Shown here one piece after another: positions 1 through 8,264 of a stretch of DNA of 64,000 nt. Numbering within the stretch: the stretch's first letter is position 1; each line of letters starts with the position of its first letter. The position numbers and the translations under genes were made by a program. The stretch lies in the NCBI GenBank assembly GCA_938085425.1, contig CALKGQ010000011.1, positions 217,817 through 281,816 on the forward strand, written 5' to 3'. The notes under the pieces were generated by a model. That model had not been told where the DNA came from. It did no database searches and worked only from the letters and a program-made list of their open reading frames with translations. The DNA is from an uncultured Flavobacteriales bacterium (GTDB lineage: Bacteria; Bacteroidota; Bacteroidia; Flavobacteriales_D; Sanyastnellaceae).

Positions 1-1
1 C

Positions 2-466
2 GGACGGGTGTCCCAAGACGGGGTGTTCAGGGCCACTGCTCCTTACAGTTGGCAGATGTCTTGGTCGCCACCAGAGGAAGGTGCATTGGTGGGGATGCCG
101 TCGTTTGTTTGGTCCAGGGGAGGAGAGTGGAGCGTTCAATGGAGCCCTGTTCGCTTTTGGCAAAAGGAGCTCAGGCTGTGGCGACAGGGTCCCAGCGAAC
201 TGTGGATTCAGATCGCAGGTCCGCAATGGGCCATGCAAGTGGCATGGTGGATGAAGCTGCCCAGCTGGCAAAGACCGACGGGGGCGCACAGAACGCTTTC
301 CAAAACGACGGTGCAGGTGCCGGGTGCATTGCCGGGAAGGCGCTGGCACCGCCTAGGATGTGGAATGGGCCGCGGTGGAGCCGCTGGATCATGGCAGTGG
401 GGTTGGCGATGGGGAAGCACAACGGAATCCGACCAAGCAGCGTCCACCCATTCCGCCGCGCAATGA
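2..466 (+). CDS. 3' end of an unidentified gene (5' partial)
   Basis: The frame is open from the window edge and ends in a TGA that overlaps the next start as ATGA (463-466), which suggests translational coupling. About 154 residues are visible. They are rich in Trp, with alternating strand-like stretches and a Gly/Trp-rich tail. I recognise no family. A competing open frame (frame 1) also covers this stretch. I prefer this frame because of the ATGA junction and because the downstream protein has a natural signal peptide starting at 463. A secreted or surface protein is possible but not shown. Confidence 0.5.
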   Translation, partial: GRVSQDGVFRATAPYSWQMSWSPPEEGALVGMPSFVWSRGGEWSVQWSPVRFWQKELRLWRQGPSELWIQIAGPQWAMQVAWWMKLPSWQRPTGAHRTLSKTTVQVPGALPGRRWHRLGCGMGRGGAAGSWQWGWRWGSTTESDQAASTHSAAQ

Positions 467-1986
467 ATGGGCATCATGTGGTGCTGGGTCTAGGGATGGT
501 TTGGTTGTTCACCTGCTCCGCCCCGAATTGGGCCCAAAGCGAAGGTTGGACCCAAGAGCTGCCGGAGTTTTTTTCGGCCCACCCGGAGCTGGTTTGGGGC
601 CTGCAAAGGGCATCGGAAATGGGCGAATGCACCAGTCGATGTGCCGCGCTTGTCATGGCACATGTGCGTCGTCAAGGCCCACCGTGGTCCGTGGAAGAGG
701 CCCATTTGGTGGAAGGACTGACCCCGTTGGAGCATAGCTGGCTGGCCCAAGCCCCTTGGTGGCGTGCAGCAGCAATGGACAGGGTCCGCCGGGCCTCACA
801 ACCCACGCCTTCTTGGCGCTCCACCCTGGCAACCACCCTTGCACGGACCGACCAAGACGTGTGGACGATGGTGCCGGCATGGCGGGTCACGGCCCCGCAC
901 GTGATGGCGCAGGTGGTTCGCTCCTCCAAGTTGCAGGCCAGCGGGGCGGTCCATGGTGGAAAAGGGGGGGTGCAGTGGGTGCTGGGTAACCATCGTTTGG
1001 GATGGGGCCAGGGTTTGACCATCCCTCGCAACGACCCCTTTGGCCAACCATGGTTTTTAGGGGCCTCCGAGGTGATGTTGCATGCTGCGCCATGGCCATT
1101 GCGCGCGCCTCAGGGAACAGGAACTTTTCGCGGTGTTGCCGCGGAATTGGGGGGAAGTCGTTTTCATATGGGCTGTTCCAAAGGGCAGGACCACACGTCG
1201 TTGATGCTTGGTTTCGCCAAGACCAAGGACCGGCGTTGGGGGGCCTCTTTGCACCAAGCCCCTGAGGTCTTGAAATATGGACTGGACGGCTCGGGTGAGC
1301 TTGGAGCTTGGAGCCACCAATGGGCGGTGGCGGCAGTCAAAAGTTCGGGCCAAACTTCCTGGAGTCGCCGCGCTTCCATGCGTCGTGCTTGGGGCAATGG
1401 TGCAGTTGTCCAATGCGCCCATGAAGCCTTTGGGTCCTCAGGATGGCGTGCCTATGAAAGAGAGACCAAGTGCCATTGGGCATCCACCCACGGCCCTCAA
1501 GGCCTGCGCCTTCAATGGCGCTTGTCCCTTCAAAACGGGGGCTCTCCCGAAGTCAGGACCCGCGTCGTCCCGTCCAAGACATCGCCTTGGACTTGGGACC
1601 TCCGCCTCGACGAGGGCATCTCCACGTTCACGGGGACATGGCACGATGGGCATTGGCGGTTGTCTTGGATGGTCACGCCTTGGCAGGGCACCCGTGGACA
1701 AGGGCGGGCTGTGACTTGGCAATCGGGTTGGCAGCAAGGCCAATGGCGCGTGGGGGCGATGGCGATGGACGGTGAAGGATCGCCTGTGACTGGTTACGTG
1801 TCCATCGCTTGGCTCGAATCGCGGCGCTGGGTTAGATTGCCAGAAGATGGCGCCCGGCTGAGCCTTTGGTTTGAACAAAAGACCAACAGATTGGGAAGAA
1901 AGGGGAGCTGGTCGGGCCATTTGTTTTGGTCACCTTCTCAACAGGAGACCTTTCGTTGTGGGCTTCGCTGGTCATGGGAAGCGTGA
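463..1986 (+). CDS. putative helix-hairpin-helix / outer-membrane beta-barrel protein
   Basis: This 507-residue protein starts at ATG 463 with a signal peptide of about 24 residues ending Asn-Trp-Ala-Gln. The longer frame back to 49 would bury that signal. Residues about 40-95 (two short helical repeats, then a GPPWSVEEAHLVEGL-like stretch) resemble the HHH segment of Bacteroidota proteins annotated as helix-hairpin-helix/ComEA-like, which carry a GPLLSLYELQAVPG-type signature. Further on, 'GNHRLGWGQGL' resembles the GDY-x-x-x-FGQGL signature of the attached barrel in that family. The rest is Trp/Gly-rich alternating strands and ends in an aromatic residue pattern typical of barrels. Role is unproven; DNA uptake is only an inference from the HHH resemblance. 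It overlaps the upstream gene by 4 bases. Confidence 0.5.
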   Translation: MNGHHVVLGLGMVWLFTCSAPNWAQSEGWTQELPEFFSAHPELVWGLQRASEMGECTSRCAALVMAHVRRQGPPWSVEEAHLVEGLTPLEHSWLAQAPWWRAAAMDRVRRASQPTPSWRSTLATTLARTDQDVWTMVPAWRVTAPHVMAQVVRSSKLQASGAVHGGKGGVQWVLGNHRLGWGQGLTIPRNDPFGQPWFLGASEVMLHAAPWPLRAPQGTGTFRGVAAELGGSRFHMGCSKGQDHTSLMLGFAKTKDRRWGASLHQAPEVLKYGLDGSGELGAWSHQWAVAAVKSSGQTSWSRRASMRRAWGNGAVVQCAHEAFGSSGWRAYERETKCHWASTHGPQGLRLQWRLSLQNGGSPEVRTRVVPSKTSPWTWDLRLDEGISTFTGTWHDGHWRLSWMVTPWQGTRGQGRAVTWQSGWQQGQWRVGAMAMDGEGSPVTGYVSIAWLESRRWVRLPEDGARLSLWFEQKTNRLGRKGSWSGHLFWSPSQQETFRCGLRWSWEA

Positions 1987-2043
1987 CCTCGTGGAGTATC
2001 TTGTCCCCGGCAGAACCTGAATCTGCCCAACAAGAACATCAGC

Positions 2044-2610
2044 ATGGCGAACACCAGTGACATCAAAAACGGCATGGTCCTCAACCACAACAACGGCTTG
2101 TGGCAAATCGTGGAGTTTCTCCATGTGAAGCCGGGAAAAGGGGCGGCATTTGTCCGGACCAAACTCAAGAACATCGAGACGGGAAAGGTGGTGGACAACA
2201 CCTTCAATGCAGGCCACAAAATCGACCCTGTTCGGATTGAGACCCGGGAGCACACCTTTTTGTACAACGACGACGAAGGGTACCACTTCATGAACACGGA
2301 GTCCTACGAGCAAATCCGTTTGGAGAAGCACCTCATTGGGGCACCGCAGTTTTTGAAGGATGGATTGAATTGTTTGGTGGTTTTTCACGCAGACGAGGAG
2401 CGGCCCATCAACTGCGACCTGCCCAGCCATGTGGAGCTGGAAATCACCTACACGGAGCCGGGGGTCAAAGGAGACACCGCGACCAACTCTTTGAAACCGG
2501 CCACGGTGGACACAGGGGCCGAGGTTCGTGTTCCTCTGTTCATCAACCAAGGCGACTGGATCAAAGTAGACACGAGAACAGGTGAGTATTCTGAGCGAAT
2601 CAAAAAGTAA
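2044..2610 (+). CDS. efp: elongation factor P
   Basis: Elongation factor P binds ribosomes stalled on polyproline and stimulates peptide-bond formation. The 188-residue length is standard. The N-terminal KOW-like domain carries Lys32 in the Pro-Gly-Lys-Gly loop, the position that enters the peptidyl-transferase centre. The OB domains follow, with the conserved C-terminal signature around 'TNSLKPATVDTGA' and 'GDWIKVDTRTGEY'. There is no Shine-Dalgarno; a possible -7 element (TATCTTGT) lies at 1997-2004. The phosphatase gene begins 16 bases after the stop. Proline-rich proteins in this window (the E2 linker, the TonB-like protein) are plausible clients. Identification is secure. Confidence 0.97.
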   Translation: MANTSDIKNGMVLNHNNGLWQIVEFLHVKPGKGAAFVRTKLKNIETGKVVDNTFNAGHKIDPVRIETREHTFLYNDDEGYHFMNTESYEQIRLEKHLIGAPQFLKDGLNCLVVFHADEERPINCDLPSHVELEITYTEPGVKGDTATNSLKPATVDTGAEVRVPLFINQGDWIKVDTRTGEYSERIKK

Positions 2611-2626
2611 GCCTGTTCCGCACGCC

Positions 2627-3871
2627 ATGACCAACCCCAAGGAACGGAGATTGAAGGAGAAGCTCGAATTGCGGGACTTCAAATTGAACGCGCTCCTCGA
2701 GGTCACAAGGGCGGTGAATGCAGAGACCTCTGAAGAAGAGTTGATGCAGGGCTATGTGAACGCCTTGAAGGAAAATTTGGGCATCGACCGCTTGGTCCTG
2801 TATGCGGCCGACTTGGACGGCAAACATTGGAAATTGTTGGTGTCCGCGGGGACGGATGGAGGATGGCCTGCATCGCGTCCGGCTTCTTTCTTTGAGGCCT
2901 TGGACCTCGACAACATCGGCCTCGCTGGAGCCCTTGGCGGGGATGAACATCCCTCTGACGTAGTGGTGCCTGTGCGCCAAAACGAGGAGGCCATCGCGTT
3001 GGTCTTGGCAGGCGACACTTCCGATTCAGACCGAGGGGTCAGTCCTGTGGTCAAGCACTTGAATTTTTTGGTCACCTTGACCAACATCTTGGTGGTGGCG
3101 CGGCGCAACCGGCACATGGTGTCCCGGAACTTGAAACAAGAGGCGTTGAGAAGGGAGCTCGAACTCGCAGGGGAGATGCAAGCCATGCTGCTGCCGAGTT
3201 CTTGGGACCATGTGGAATTGGATGTGGCAGGGTACTATCAACCGCATACTGAGGTGGGCGGAGATTACTACGATGCCTTTGCCACAGACCATGGGAAGAC
3301 GGTCATGTGCATGGCCGATGTGAGCGGCAAGGGAATGAGTGCGGCACTTTTGATGAGCAACTTCCAGGCCCAGGTTCGCGCGTTGTTTCAGGCAGAGACA
3401 GGCTCTTTGGAAGACACGCTCCGAAGGTTGAACCGCCGGGTCATGGACATCGCCCAAGGAGAGAAATACGTCACCTTCTTTGTGGCTGTCCTTGATGAAT
3501 CGGCAAGGCAATTGACCTACGTGAATTGCGGACACAACCCGCCGTTGTTTGTGCATCCCCAAGGCCAATCGGAGTTGTTGGGACTGGGTTGCGTAGGGCT
3601 TGGTATGTTCCGCGACATCCCTTCGATGAATGTGGGCACGGTGGAGGTGTCCAAGGGGGCCTTGTTGTGCTGTTACACCGACGGACTCGTGGAACAAGAA
3701 AACCGGCAGGAAGTCCCTTTTGGCACCGATCGGTTGCTGGGGCTGTTGGCCCATCACCAGGGCCAAACGCTCGATGCCGTGCACCGCGCCATTGTGGCCT
3801 CTTTGGACGCCTTCAGGGACGACACTCCTCCGTTGGACGACACGGCCATGCTGAGCTGTCGGTTCAAGTGA
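2627..3871 (+). CDS. GAF-like / SpoIIE-type PP2C serine phosphatase
   Basis: A 414-residue RsbU-like phosphatase, probably cytoplasmic, which would dephosphorylate a partner such as an anti-sigma antagonist. Residues about 15-165 look like a degenerate GAF sensor with a helical start. Residues about 185-414 form the PP2C/SpoIIE domain: metal-binding Asp in 'VGGDYYDAF', 'MADVSGKGMSAALLMS', and a C-terminal 'DDTAMLSCRF' containing the last metal Asp. I chose ATG 2627; a GTG at 2582 in the same frame would overlap efp. No anti-sigma or STAS gene is adjacent, so the target is unknown. The end overlaps the convergent O-antigen ligase gene by 8 bases. Confidence 0.85.
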   Translation: MTNPKERRLKEKLELRDFKLNALLEVTRAVNAETSEEELMQGYVNALKENLGIDRLVLYAADLDGKHWKLLVSAGTDGGWPASRPASFFEALDLDNIGLAGALGGDEHPSDVVVPVRQNEEAIALVLAGDTSDSDRGVSPVVKHLNFLVTLTNILVVARRNRHMVSRNLKQEALRRELELAGEMQAMLLPSSWDHVELDVAGYYQPHTEVGGDYYDAFATDHGKTVMCMADVSGKGMSAALLMSNFQAQVRALFQAETGSLEDTLRRLNRRVMDIAQGEKYVTFFVAVLDESARQLTYVNCGHNPPLFVHPQGQSELLGLGCVGLGMFRDIPSMNVGTVEVSKGALLCCYTDGLVEQENRQEVPFGTDRLLGLLAHHQGQTLDAVHRAIVASLDAFRDDTPPLDDTAMLSCRFK

Positions 3872-5306
3872 GCTGAGGCCGTTCTTGGTCGCCCTTGGCC
3901 CCAAGGTCGAGCACCACGAGCAAGGCCAAGAACCCCCAAAATGGTGCACTTGCCTTGTCGGTGTCGAGGTAGTTGTTCAGCACGCCATGCACGAAGTAGG
4001 TGATGAGTCCCAAAAAGAGTCCCATGGCCAACCTTTTCTTCTCTGGATCGTGCAAGGTTCGTTGAAGCTTGAAGCCCAAATGGCAGGTTGCCAAAAGCAG
4101 CGCAAGGACCCCTGCCAGTCCCAACACCCCCTGTTCAGCCAACGGTCCGAGGTATTCGCTGTGGGCATTCCCCAGATCGGCATTGTTGGTGCTGATGACG
4201 GTGCGCAGGTCCGAGGTTTGGAAAGGGGCGTACTCAAACTGGTAGGTCCCAGGCCCCCAGCCCCAAAGGGGACGCTCCTGGAACATGGCCCAAGCGCAGG
4301 ACCAACGGTTGAGCCGTTCGAGATTAGAAGCATCGCTGGACACGTTGGAAATGCTTTCCACATGCTGGGCCAAATCGTCTGACGAGTCCTGTTTGTTCCG
4401 CTCGAGTTGGATGACCAATGCATCCCAGCTCAAGCCCACCACCATCAACCCCACAAGGCCTGTGGCCAAGAGGGTTTTGAACCTTGCCCCAAGGGCCATG
4501 AGGACCCACAGGGCGCCAGCCACGGCGAGGCTGACCCATGCCGCTCGGGTGAAGGAAAATACGGTGCCCAACACGAGCCATCCGACCCCCATGGCCCACA
4601 AGACCCTGGACAAGGAGGATTGTTGGCTGCGCCATGCCATGGCCAAAGACGGAGGGATCATCATGGCCAGAACGGCCCCATAGGAGGTGTGGTCCTTGAA
4701 AAATGGCTTCATGACCCAGTGTCCGGCAGCCTTCTCGAACCCATACCCTGCATGCCGGATCATCGTGTACAAGATCACCACGGACAAGGGCACCAAGAGC
4801 AGGCCCAAAAACCGGGCATGGCTGCGGTCACTGTCCCGGAACCAGGTGGCCAAAAGCACGTAGAATGACACCACAAACCAGCCCCGGGCCACCCAAGCTT
4901 TCAACGACACAATGGGGTGGCTGCTTGGCAAAATGGTGAGCCCCATCCACAAGAATCCCAGGCCAATCACCCATGTCACAGGATGTTGCAAAAGGTCACG
5001 GTCTGGGGCCTCGCCTGAAAGCCACCGTGCCACAAACAACAAAAGCAGGGCGAACAACATGGGTTCGGTGGGCATGTACCATCCAATGGAGGTCAGGCCA
5101 AACTCACTCAGATTGACTGACAATGGCACCAAGAAGAGCACCACCGACAGGTACCCATCCATGCGGGCAAACGCCATCCAAACCACCGCCAAAACCAGGG
5201 GCAGTGCAAGGACATGCGGCACGTCCAACCACCAGCCTGCGAGGGCGATGGCCGTCATGAGGATGCCGCCCGCCCAACCTGCTTGCGCTGTGGTCCAAGG
5301 AGACAA
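3864..5306 (-). CDS. O-antigen ligase / Wzy-type polysaccharide protein
   Basis: A 480-residue integral membrane protein with about 12 hydrophobic segments. The large periplasmic loop (about residues 310-400) has the Wzy_C/O-antigen ligase signature: 'RPLWGWGPGTYQFEY', then 'NAHSEYLGPLAEQGVLGL'. Family members either ligate undecaprenyl-linked O-polysaccharide to the lipid A core or polymerise it in the periplasm; sequence alone does not decide between ligase and polymerase. It follows the chain-length determinant gene by 12 bases on the same strand, so the two are very likely an operon driven from the promoter at about 6352. Confidence 0.85.
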   Translation of the reverse strand: MSPWTTAQAGWAGGILMTAIALAGWWLDVPHVLALPLVLAVVWMAFARMDGYLSVVLFLVPLSVNLSEFGLTSIGWYMPTEPMLFALLLLFVARWLSGEAPDRDLLQHPVTWVIGLGFLWMGLTILPSSHPIVSLKAWVARGWFVVSFYVLLATWFRDSDRSHARFLGLLLVPLSVVILYTMIRHAGYGFEKAAGHWVMKPFFKDHTSYGAVLAMMIPPSLAMAWRSQQSSLSRVLWAMGVGWLVLGTVFSFTRAAWVSLAVAGALWVLMALGARFKTLLATGLVGLMVVGLSWDALVIQLERNKQDSSDDLAQHVESISNVSSDASNLERLNRWSCAWAMFQERPLWGWGPGTYQFEYAPFQTSDLRTVISTNNADLGNAHSEYLGPLAEQGVLGLAGVLALLLATCHLGFKLQRTLHDPEKKRLAMGLFLGLITYFVHGVLNNYLDTDKASAPFWGFLALLVVLDLGAKGDQERPQLT

Positions 5307-5318
5307 TTCGGGGGTGGT

Positions 5319-6323
5319 TTACGCGTTGGGGGTCTGCGCGCGTTGCAGCGTTTCCCAGGCCAGCATGGCCAGGAACGAGGCCCCAACGGCGATGACTGCG
5401 GTCATCACCACGATGAGCCACCTCACAGGTTTGGACTTCTTGTCGGCCGCAGAGGCATAGTCCACCACGAAGCTCGACGGAAGTTGCGTCTCAGCATCTA
5501 CACGCATCAACTCCACGCGCTTTTTCAACAGGGATTGTTGCTCGTAGGCCCCTTCCAAAAACGCCGAGAGGTTGTTGTACCCATTCGCCAGCCCCGCGAT
5601 CTTTTGCAAATCGGATTGCATCGTTCGGGCTGCGCTCTTGTTGCCGGACGCCAGCGCCATGCCATACTGCGCGGTCAACCCTTCGACTTGGGCCTCGAAA
5701 TCGTAGATGCCCATGCTGTGCAAAGTGGCCAAGCTGTCCTCTGCCTCCGCGATTTGCTGGGAGGTTTTTTTCAAGGTGTTGATGGCCAAGTTGAAGGCTT
5801 CTCTGGCGCGTTCGTTGCGCATTTGGTTGGAGACACTGTCCACCAAAAACGCCATGTCGTTCGCCATGTCCCTCGCCATGTTGGGGTCGGTGTCCAACAC
5901 TTCCACCTTGATGGAACCAAACCGGGTCAGGCTCGCGCTGACGTTGCTGTTGTACGTCTTCGCCATGTCTGTTTTGGCGCCGGCTTCAGCATGGTCCAAA
6001 TCGTAATGGGTGTACAAATCGTACTTCGTGATGATGCGGTTGCGGATGCGGTGAGAGTTGAGGATCTGGAGCAAGCGCTCAGCGTCCTCGGTTTCACCGT
6101 AAGCGAGGAGGTCGTTCTTTTTGGTCTCTTCAAAAAACTGCTCCCCAATGCTGTGCTGGGATGTGGCAAACATCACCACGGTGCTCTGGTAGTATTCATC
6201 GAGCAAAAAGGAGACCCCGCTGGCGGCCACGGCAGAGAGAAAGCCAATGGCCATCAAGGTTTTGAAATTGCGGGAAAGGAACACCAACAAGTGGGTGGAT
6301 TCCATGGGACGGGGAGAGGACAT
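5319..6323 (-). CDS. Wzz-like polysaccharide chain-length determinant
   Basis: A 334-residue inner-membrane protein with the Wzz/polysaccharide co-polymerase layout: a short cytoplasmic N-terminus, TM1 at about residues 22-40, a long coiled-coil-prone periplasmic domain (about 45-295, many Gln/Glu/Ala heptad-like stretches), and TM2 at about 300-322. No C-terminal kinase domain is present. Such proteins set the length of O-antigen or capsule chains made by a Wzy polymerase. The next gene is the O-antigen ligase/polymerase, 12 bases downstream. Expression probably starts at the minus-strand -7 element 6352-6359, back to back with the glycosyltransferase promoter. Confidence 0.85.
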   Translation of the reverse strand: MSSPRPMESTHLLVFLSRNFKTLMAIGFLSAVAASGVSFLLDEYYQSTVVMFATSQHSIGEQFFEETKKNDLLAYGETEDAERLLQILNSHRIRNRIITKYDLYTHYDLDHAEAGAKTDMAKTYNSNVSASLTRFGSIKVEVLDTDPNMARDMANDMAFLVDSVSNQMRNERAREAFNLAINTLKKTSQQIAEAEDSLATLHSMGIYDFEAQVEGLTAQYGMALASGNKSAARTMQSDLQKIAGLANGYNNLSAFLEGAYEQQSLLKKRVELMRVDAETQLPSSFVVDYASAADKKSKPVRWLIVVMTAVIAVGASFLAMLAWETLQRAQTPNA

Positions 6324-6351
6324 GTGTTAGAAGTTTGGTCGTGAACCACCG

Positions 6352-6359
6352 CGAAGGTA
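6352..6359 (-). promoter_or_regulatory. -7 promoter element TACCTTCG for the chain-length gene
   Basis: On the minus strand this reads TACCTTCG, one base from the Bacteroidota TAnnTTTG element, 28 bases before the ATG at 6323. It sits 14 bp from the oppositely oriented TACCTTTG at 6374. Confidence 0.55.
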
Positions 6360-6373
6360 ATGGGCGGAGGCGG

Positions 6374-6381
6374 TACCTTTG
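6374..6381 (+). promoter_or_regulatory. -7 promoter element TACCTTTG, leaderless start
   Basis: An exact TAnnTTTG match ending 5 bases before ATG 6387, so transcription should begin at or next to the start codon. It supports ATG 6387 over the in-frame ATG at 6360, which lies upstream of the element. Confidence 0.7.
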
Positions 6382-6386
6382 AGGGA

Positions 6387-7538
6387 ATGGCGCGCATTGC
6401 CTTGAACGGTCGGTTGTTGGTCCCAGGGAAGCTTGAGGGCATTGGGAAATTCACGTTGCGCTGTCTCCAAGAATTGGTGCGTCTGCGTCCCCACGATGAA
6501 TTCCTCCTGTTGGTGGACCGACCGAACGATGAGCTGTTCCATTTGGGTCCCAACGTCGAGGTGCGGCGGATTCGTATCCCTGGCCGTCGACCATGGCTTT
6601 TGAAGTGGTGGTTTGGGGCTGCGATGCGGCGGGTGCTAAAGCAATGGAAGGCAGAGGCCTTTGTTTCCTTGGAAGGGCCATTGGTGTCGGGAATGCCGGA
6701 AGATTTCCCTCAGCTTTCTGTCATCCATGACTTGAATTTTGAGCATCATCCCGAATGGATCCCAGCTGCTTGGGCCTCGTATTACCAAACCGAATTCAGA
6801 TCCTGTGCCCATCGTGCCCATGTCCTTTGCACGGTGTCGGAATTCAGCCGCGACGACCTCGTTGCCCAATACGGCCGCCCCAAAGAGGACATACGCCTCG
6901 TCCCCAATGCGGCAGACGATGCATTTCAACCCTTGGATGAGGCTGGACAGCACGCCGCACGAACGCGCTTTGCGGAAGGAAAGAAGTATTGGGTGTACAT
7001 CGGGTCCTTTCACCCAAGGAAAAACCTTCAAGGTCTTCTGTCGGCCTTTCAAACCTACGTGGATGCAGGAGGCAGTTGGGACTTGGTGTTGGTGGGCGAA
7101 GCCATGTGGCAGACGCCAGAGTGGCCCCAAGCACTCCTCGCCACGAACAGAGTGCACACGACGGGCCGCTTGGATGAAGTTCCCCTCGCCCAAGCCTTGG
7201 GCGGCGCATCGGGGATGGTCTTCGTCCCTTGGTTCGAGGGGTTTGGGATTCCCTTGGTCGAGGCCATGGCTGCCGGCGTTCCCGTGGTGGCCTCCCACGT
7301 GACGTCCCTGCCTGAAGTCGGAGGGGATGCGGTTTGTGCATGGGTGGATCCTGGCAACCCCGTGGCCATCTCTGAGGCCATGTTGCACGTCGAGGCCCAA
7401 CCTAAAATGCAGGCGGAACATGTGGCCAAGGGCTTGGTCCGTGCCAAGGCATTCTCATGGCGAGAAAGCGGTCAAAAGCTTGATGCAGCGGTCGACGATC
7501 TTCTTCAACCTTCACGGCATGCCCAAGACGTTGCTTGA
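6387..7538 (+). CDS. glycosyltransferase family 4 (GT-B fold)
   Basis: A 383-residue cytosolic or membrane-associated GT4-type enzyme transferring a sugar from a nucleotide-sugar donor to a glycan acceptor. Visible signs: an N-terminal Rossmann-like start 'RIALNGRLLVPGKLEGIGKFT', the linker 'YWVYIGSFHPRKNLQGLL' that opens the donor domain, and the EX7E motif in 'EGFGIPLVEAMAAG', followed by 'PVVASHVTSLPEV'. ATG 6387 is fixed by the adjacent -7 element. The gene overlaps rnhB by 20 bases. Its position, divergent from the chain-length and O-antigen ligase genes, suggests a role in the same surface polysaccharide; substrate unknown. Confidence 0.88.
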   Translation: MARIALNGRLLVPGKLEGIGKFTLRCLQELVRLRPHDEFLLLVDRPNDELFHLGPNVEVRRIRIPGRRPWLLKWWFGAAMRRVLKQWKAEAFVSLEGPLVSGMPEDFPQLSVIHDLNFEHHPEWIPAAWASYYQTEFRSCAHRAHVLCTVSEFSRDDLVAQYGRPKEDIRLVPNAADDAFQPLDEAGQHAARTRFAEGKKYWVYIGSFHPRKNLQGLLSAFQTYVDAGGSWDLVLVGEAMWQTPEWPQALLATNRVHTTGRLDEVPLAQALGGASGMVFVPWFEGFGIPLVEAMAAGVPVVASHVTSLPEVGGDAVCAWVDPGNPVAISEAMLHVEAQPKMQAEHVAKGLVRAKAFSWRESGQKLDAAVDDLLQPSRHAQDVA

Positions 7539-8142
7539 TCAAGTGGTCCGGGGCCGGGTGGAAGCCGGATGCGATGAGGCGGGGCGGGGCTGCTTGGCCG
7601 GTCCTGTTGTGGCGGCTGCCGTGGTTCTGACTCCTGAGGTTGCCCGGTCGTTGCCATTGAACGACAGCAAGCAATTGACCGCAAAGCAGCGCGATGCATT
7701 GCGTTTGGAAATTGAACAGCTTGCAGTTTCCTGGGCCGTGGCTTTTGTGTCTCCAGAAGACATCGACCGAATGAACATCTTGCAGGCCTCTTTTGAGGCC
7801 ATGCGGCGCGCCGTCCGCGGTTTGGCGGGCATGCCTGACCACATGCTGATCGACGGCAACCGCTTTGTGACGGCCCCTGATCTTCCTCCATTCACATGCT
7901 TTGTCAAGGGCGATGCGAAAATTGCTTCGATCGCGGCGGCGAGCATTTTGGCCAAAACCCATCGGGACACCTACATGCTGGAGGCGGCGAAGACGTACGG
8001 CGACTATGGCTGGAAAACCAACATGGGCTACCCGACGGTGGCCCACCGAAAGGCACTGGTAGCGCACGGTCCCACACCCTTGCACAGGAGTTCGTTCAAA
8101 TGGGCTCCGCCTGAATTGTCCTTGTTTGAGGACCCCTCTTGA
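7519..8142 (+). CDS. rnhB: ribonuclease HII
   Basis: A 207-residue cytoplasmic endonuclease that nicks RNA in RNA/DNA hybrids, including single ribonucleotides in DNA. The signature begins 'AGCDEAGRGCLAGPVVAAAV' with the DE catalytic pair; further conserved parts are 'LNDSKQLT', 'ASFEAMRRAV', 'LIDGN', and 'GDAKIASIAAASILAKTHRD' carrying the later acidic residues. Start ATG 7519 gives MPKTLL; the long upstream frame is just the glycosyltransferase read out of frame. It overlaps the preceding gene by 20 bases and probably shares its transcript. Confidence 0.96.
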   Translation: MPKTLLDQVVRGRVEAGCDEAGRGCLAGPVVAAAVVLTPEVARSLPLNDSKQLTAKQRDALRLEIEQLAVSWAVAFVSPEDIDRMNILQASFEAMRRAVRGLAGMPDHMLIDGNRFVTAPDLPPFTCFVKGDAKIASIAAASILAKTHRDTYMLEAAKTYGDYGWKTNMGYPTVAHRKALVAHGPTPLHRSSFKWAPPELSLFEDPS

Positions 8143-8264
8143 TGCGGTCCAGATGTGAATGGAACGTTAAGGTTGGAAAGTCGGCTCAAAATCCTGCCGA
8201 AGATTGTGGGAATTCGTCGAGGAGAACGTAATTTCACACGACCAAATCCATTAATCCTTAGACG

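Noticed and set aside
49..462. Extension of the 463-1986 frame upstream to 49
   Set aside because: It would bury a good signal peptide and conflicts with the other open frame that ends at the ATGA junction.
1972..2706. 244-codon minus-strand frame over efp
   Set aside because: Antisense to a certain gene; no motif, no signal, codon pattern mirrors efp.
3026..3949. 307-codon minus-strand frame over the phosphatase
   Set aside because: Antisense shadow of the PP2C gene; His/Arg/Gln-rich composition without domain signs.
5214..6344. 376-codon plus-strand frame over the chain-length gene
   Set aside because: Antisense shadow; the minus-strand Wzz-like protein has clear transmembrane segments and operon context.
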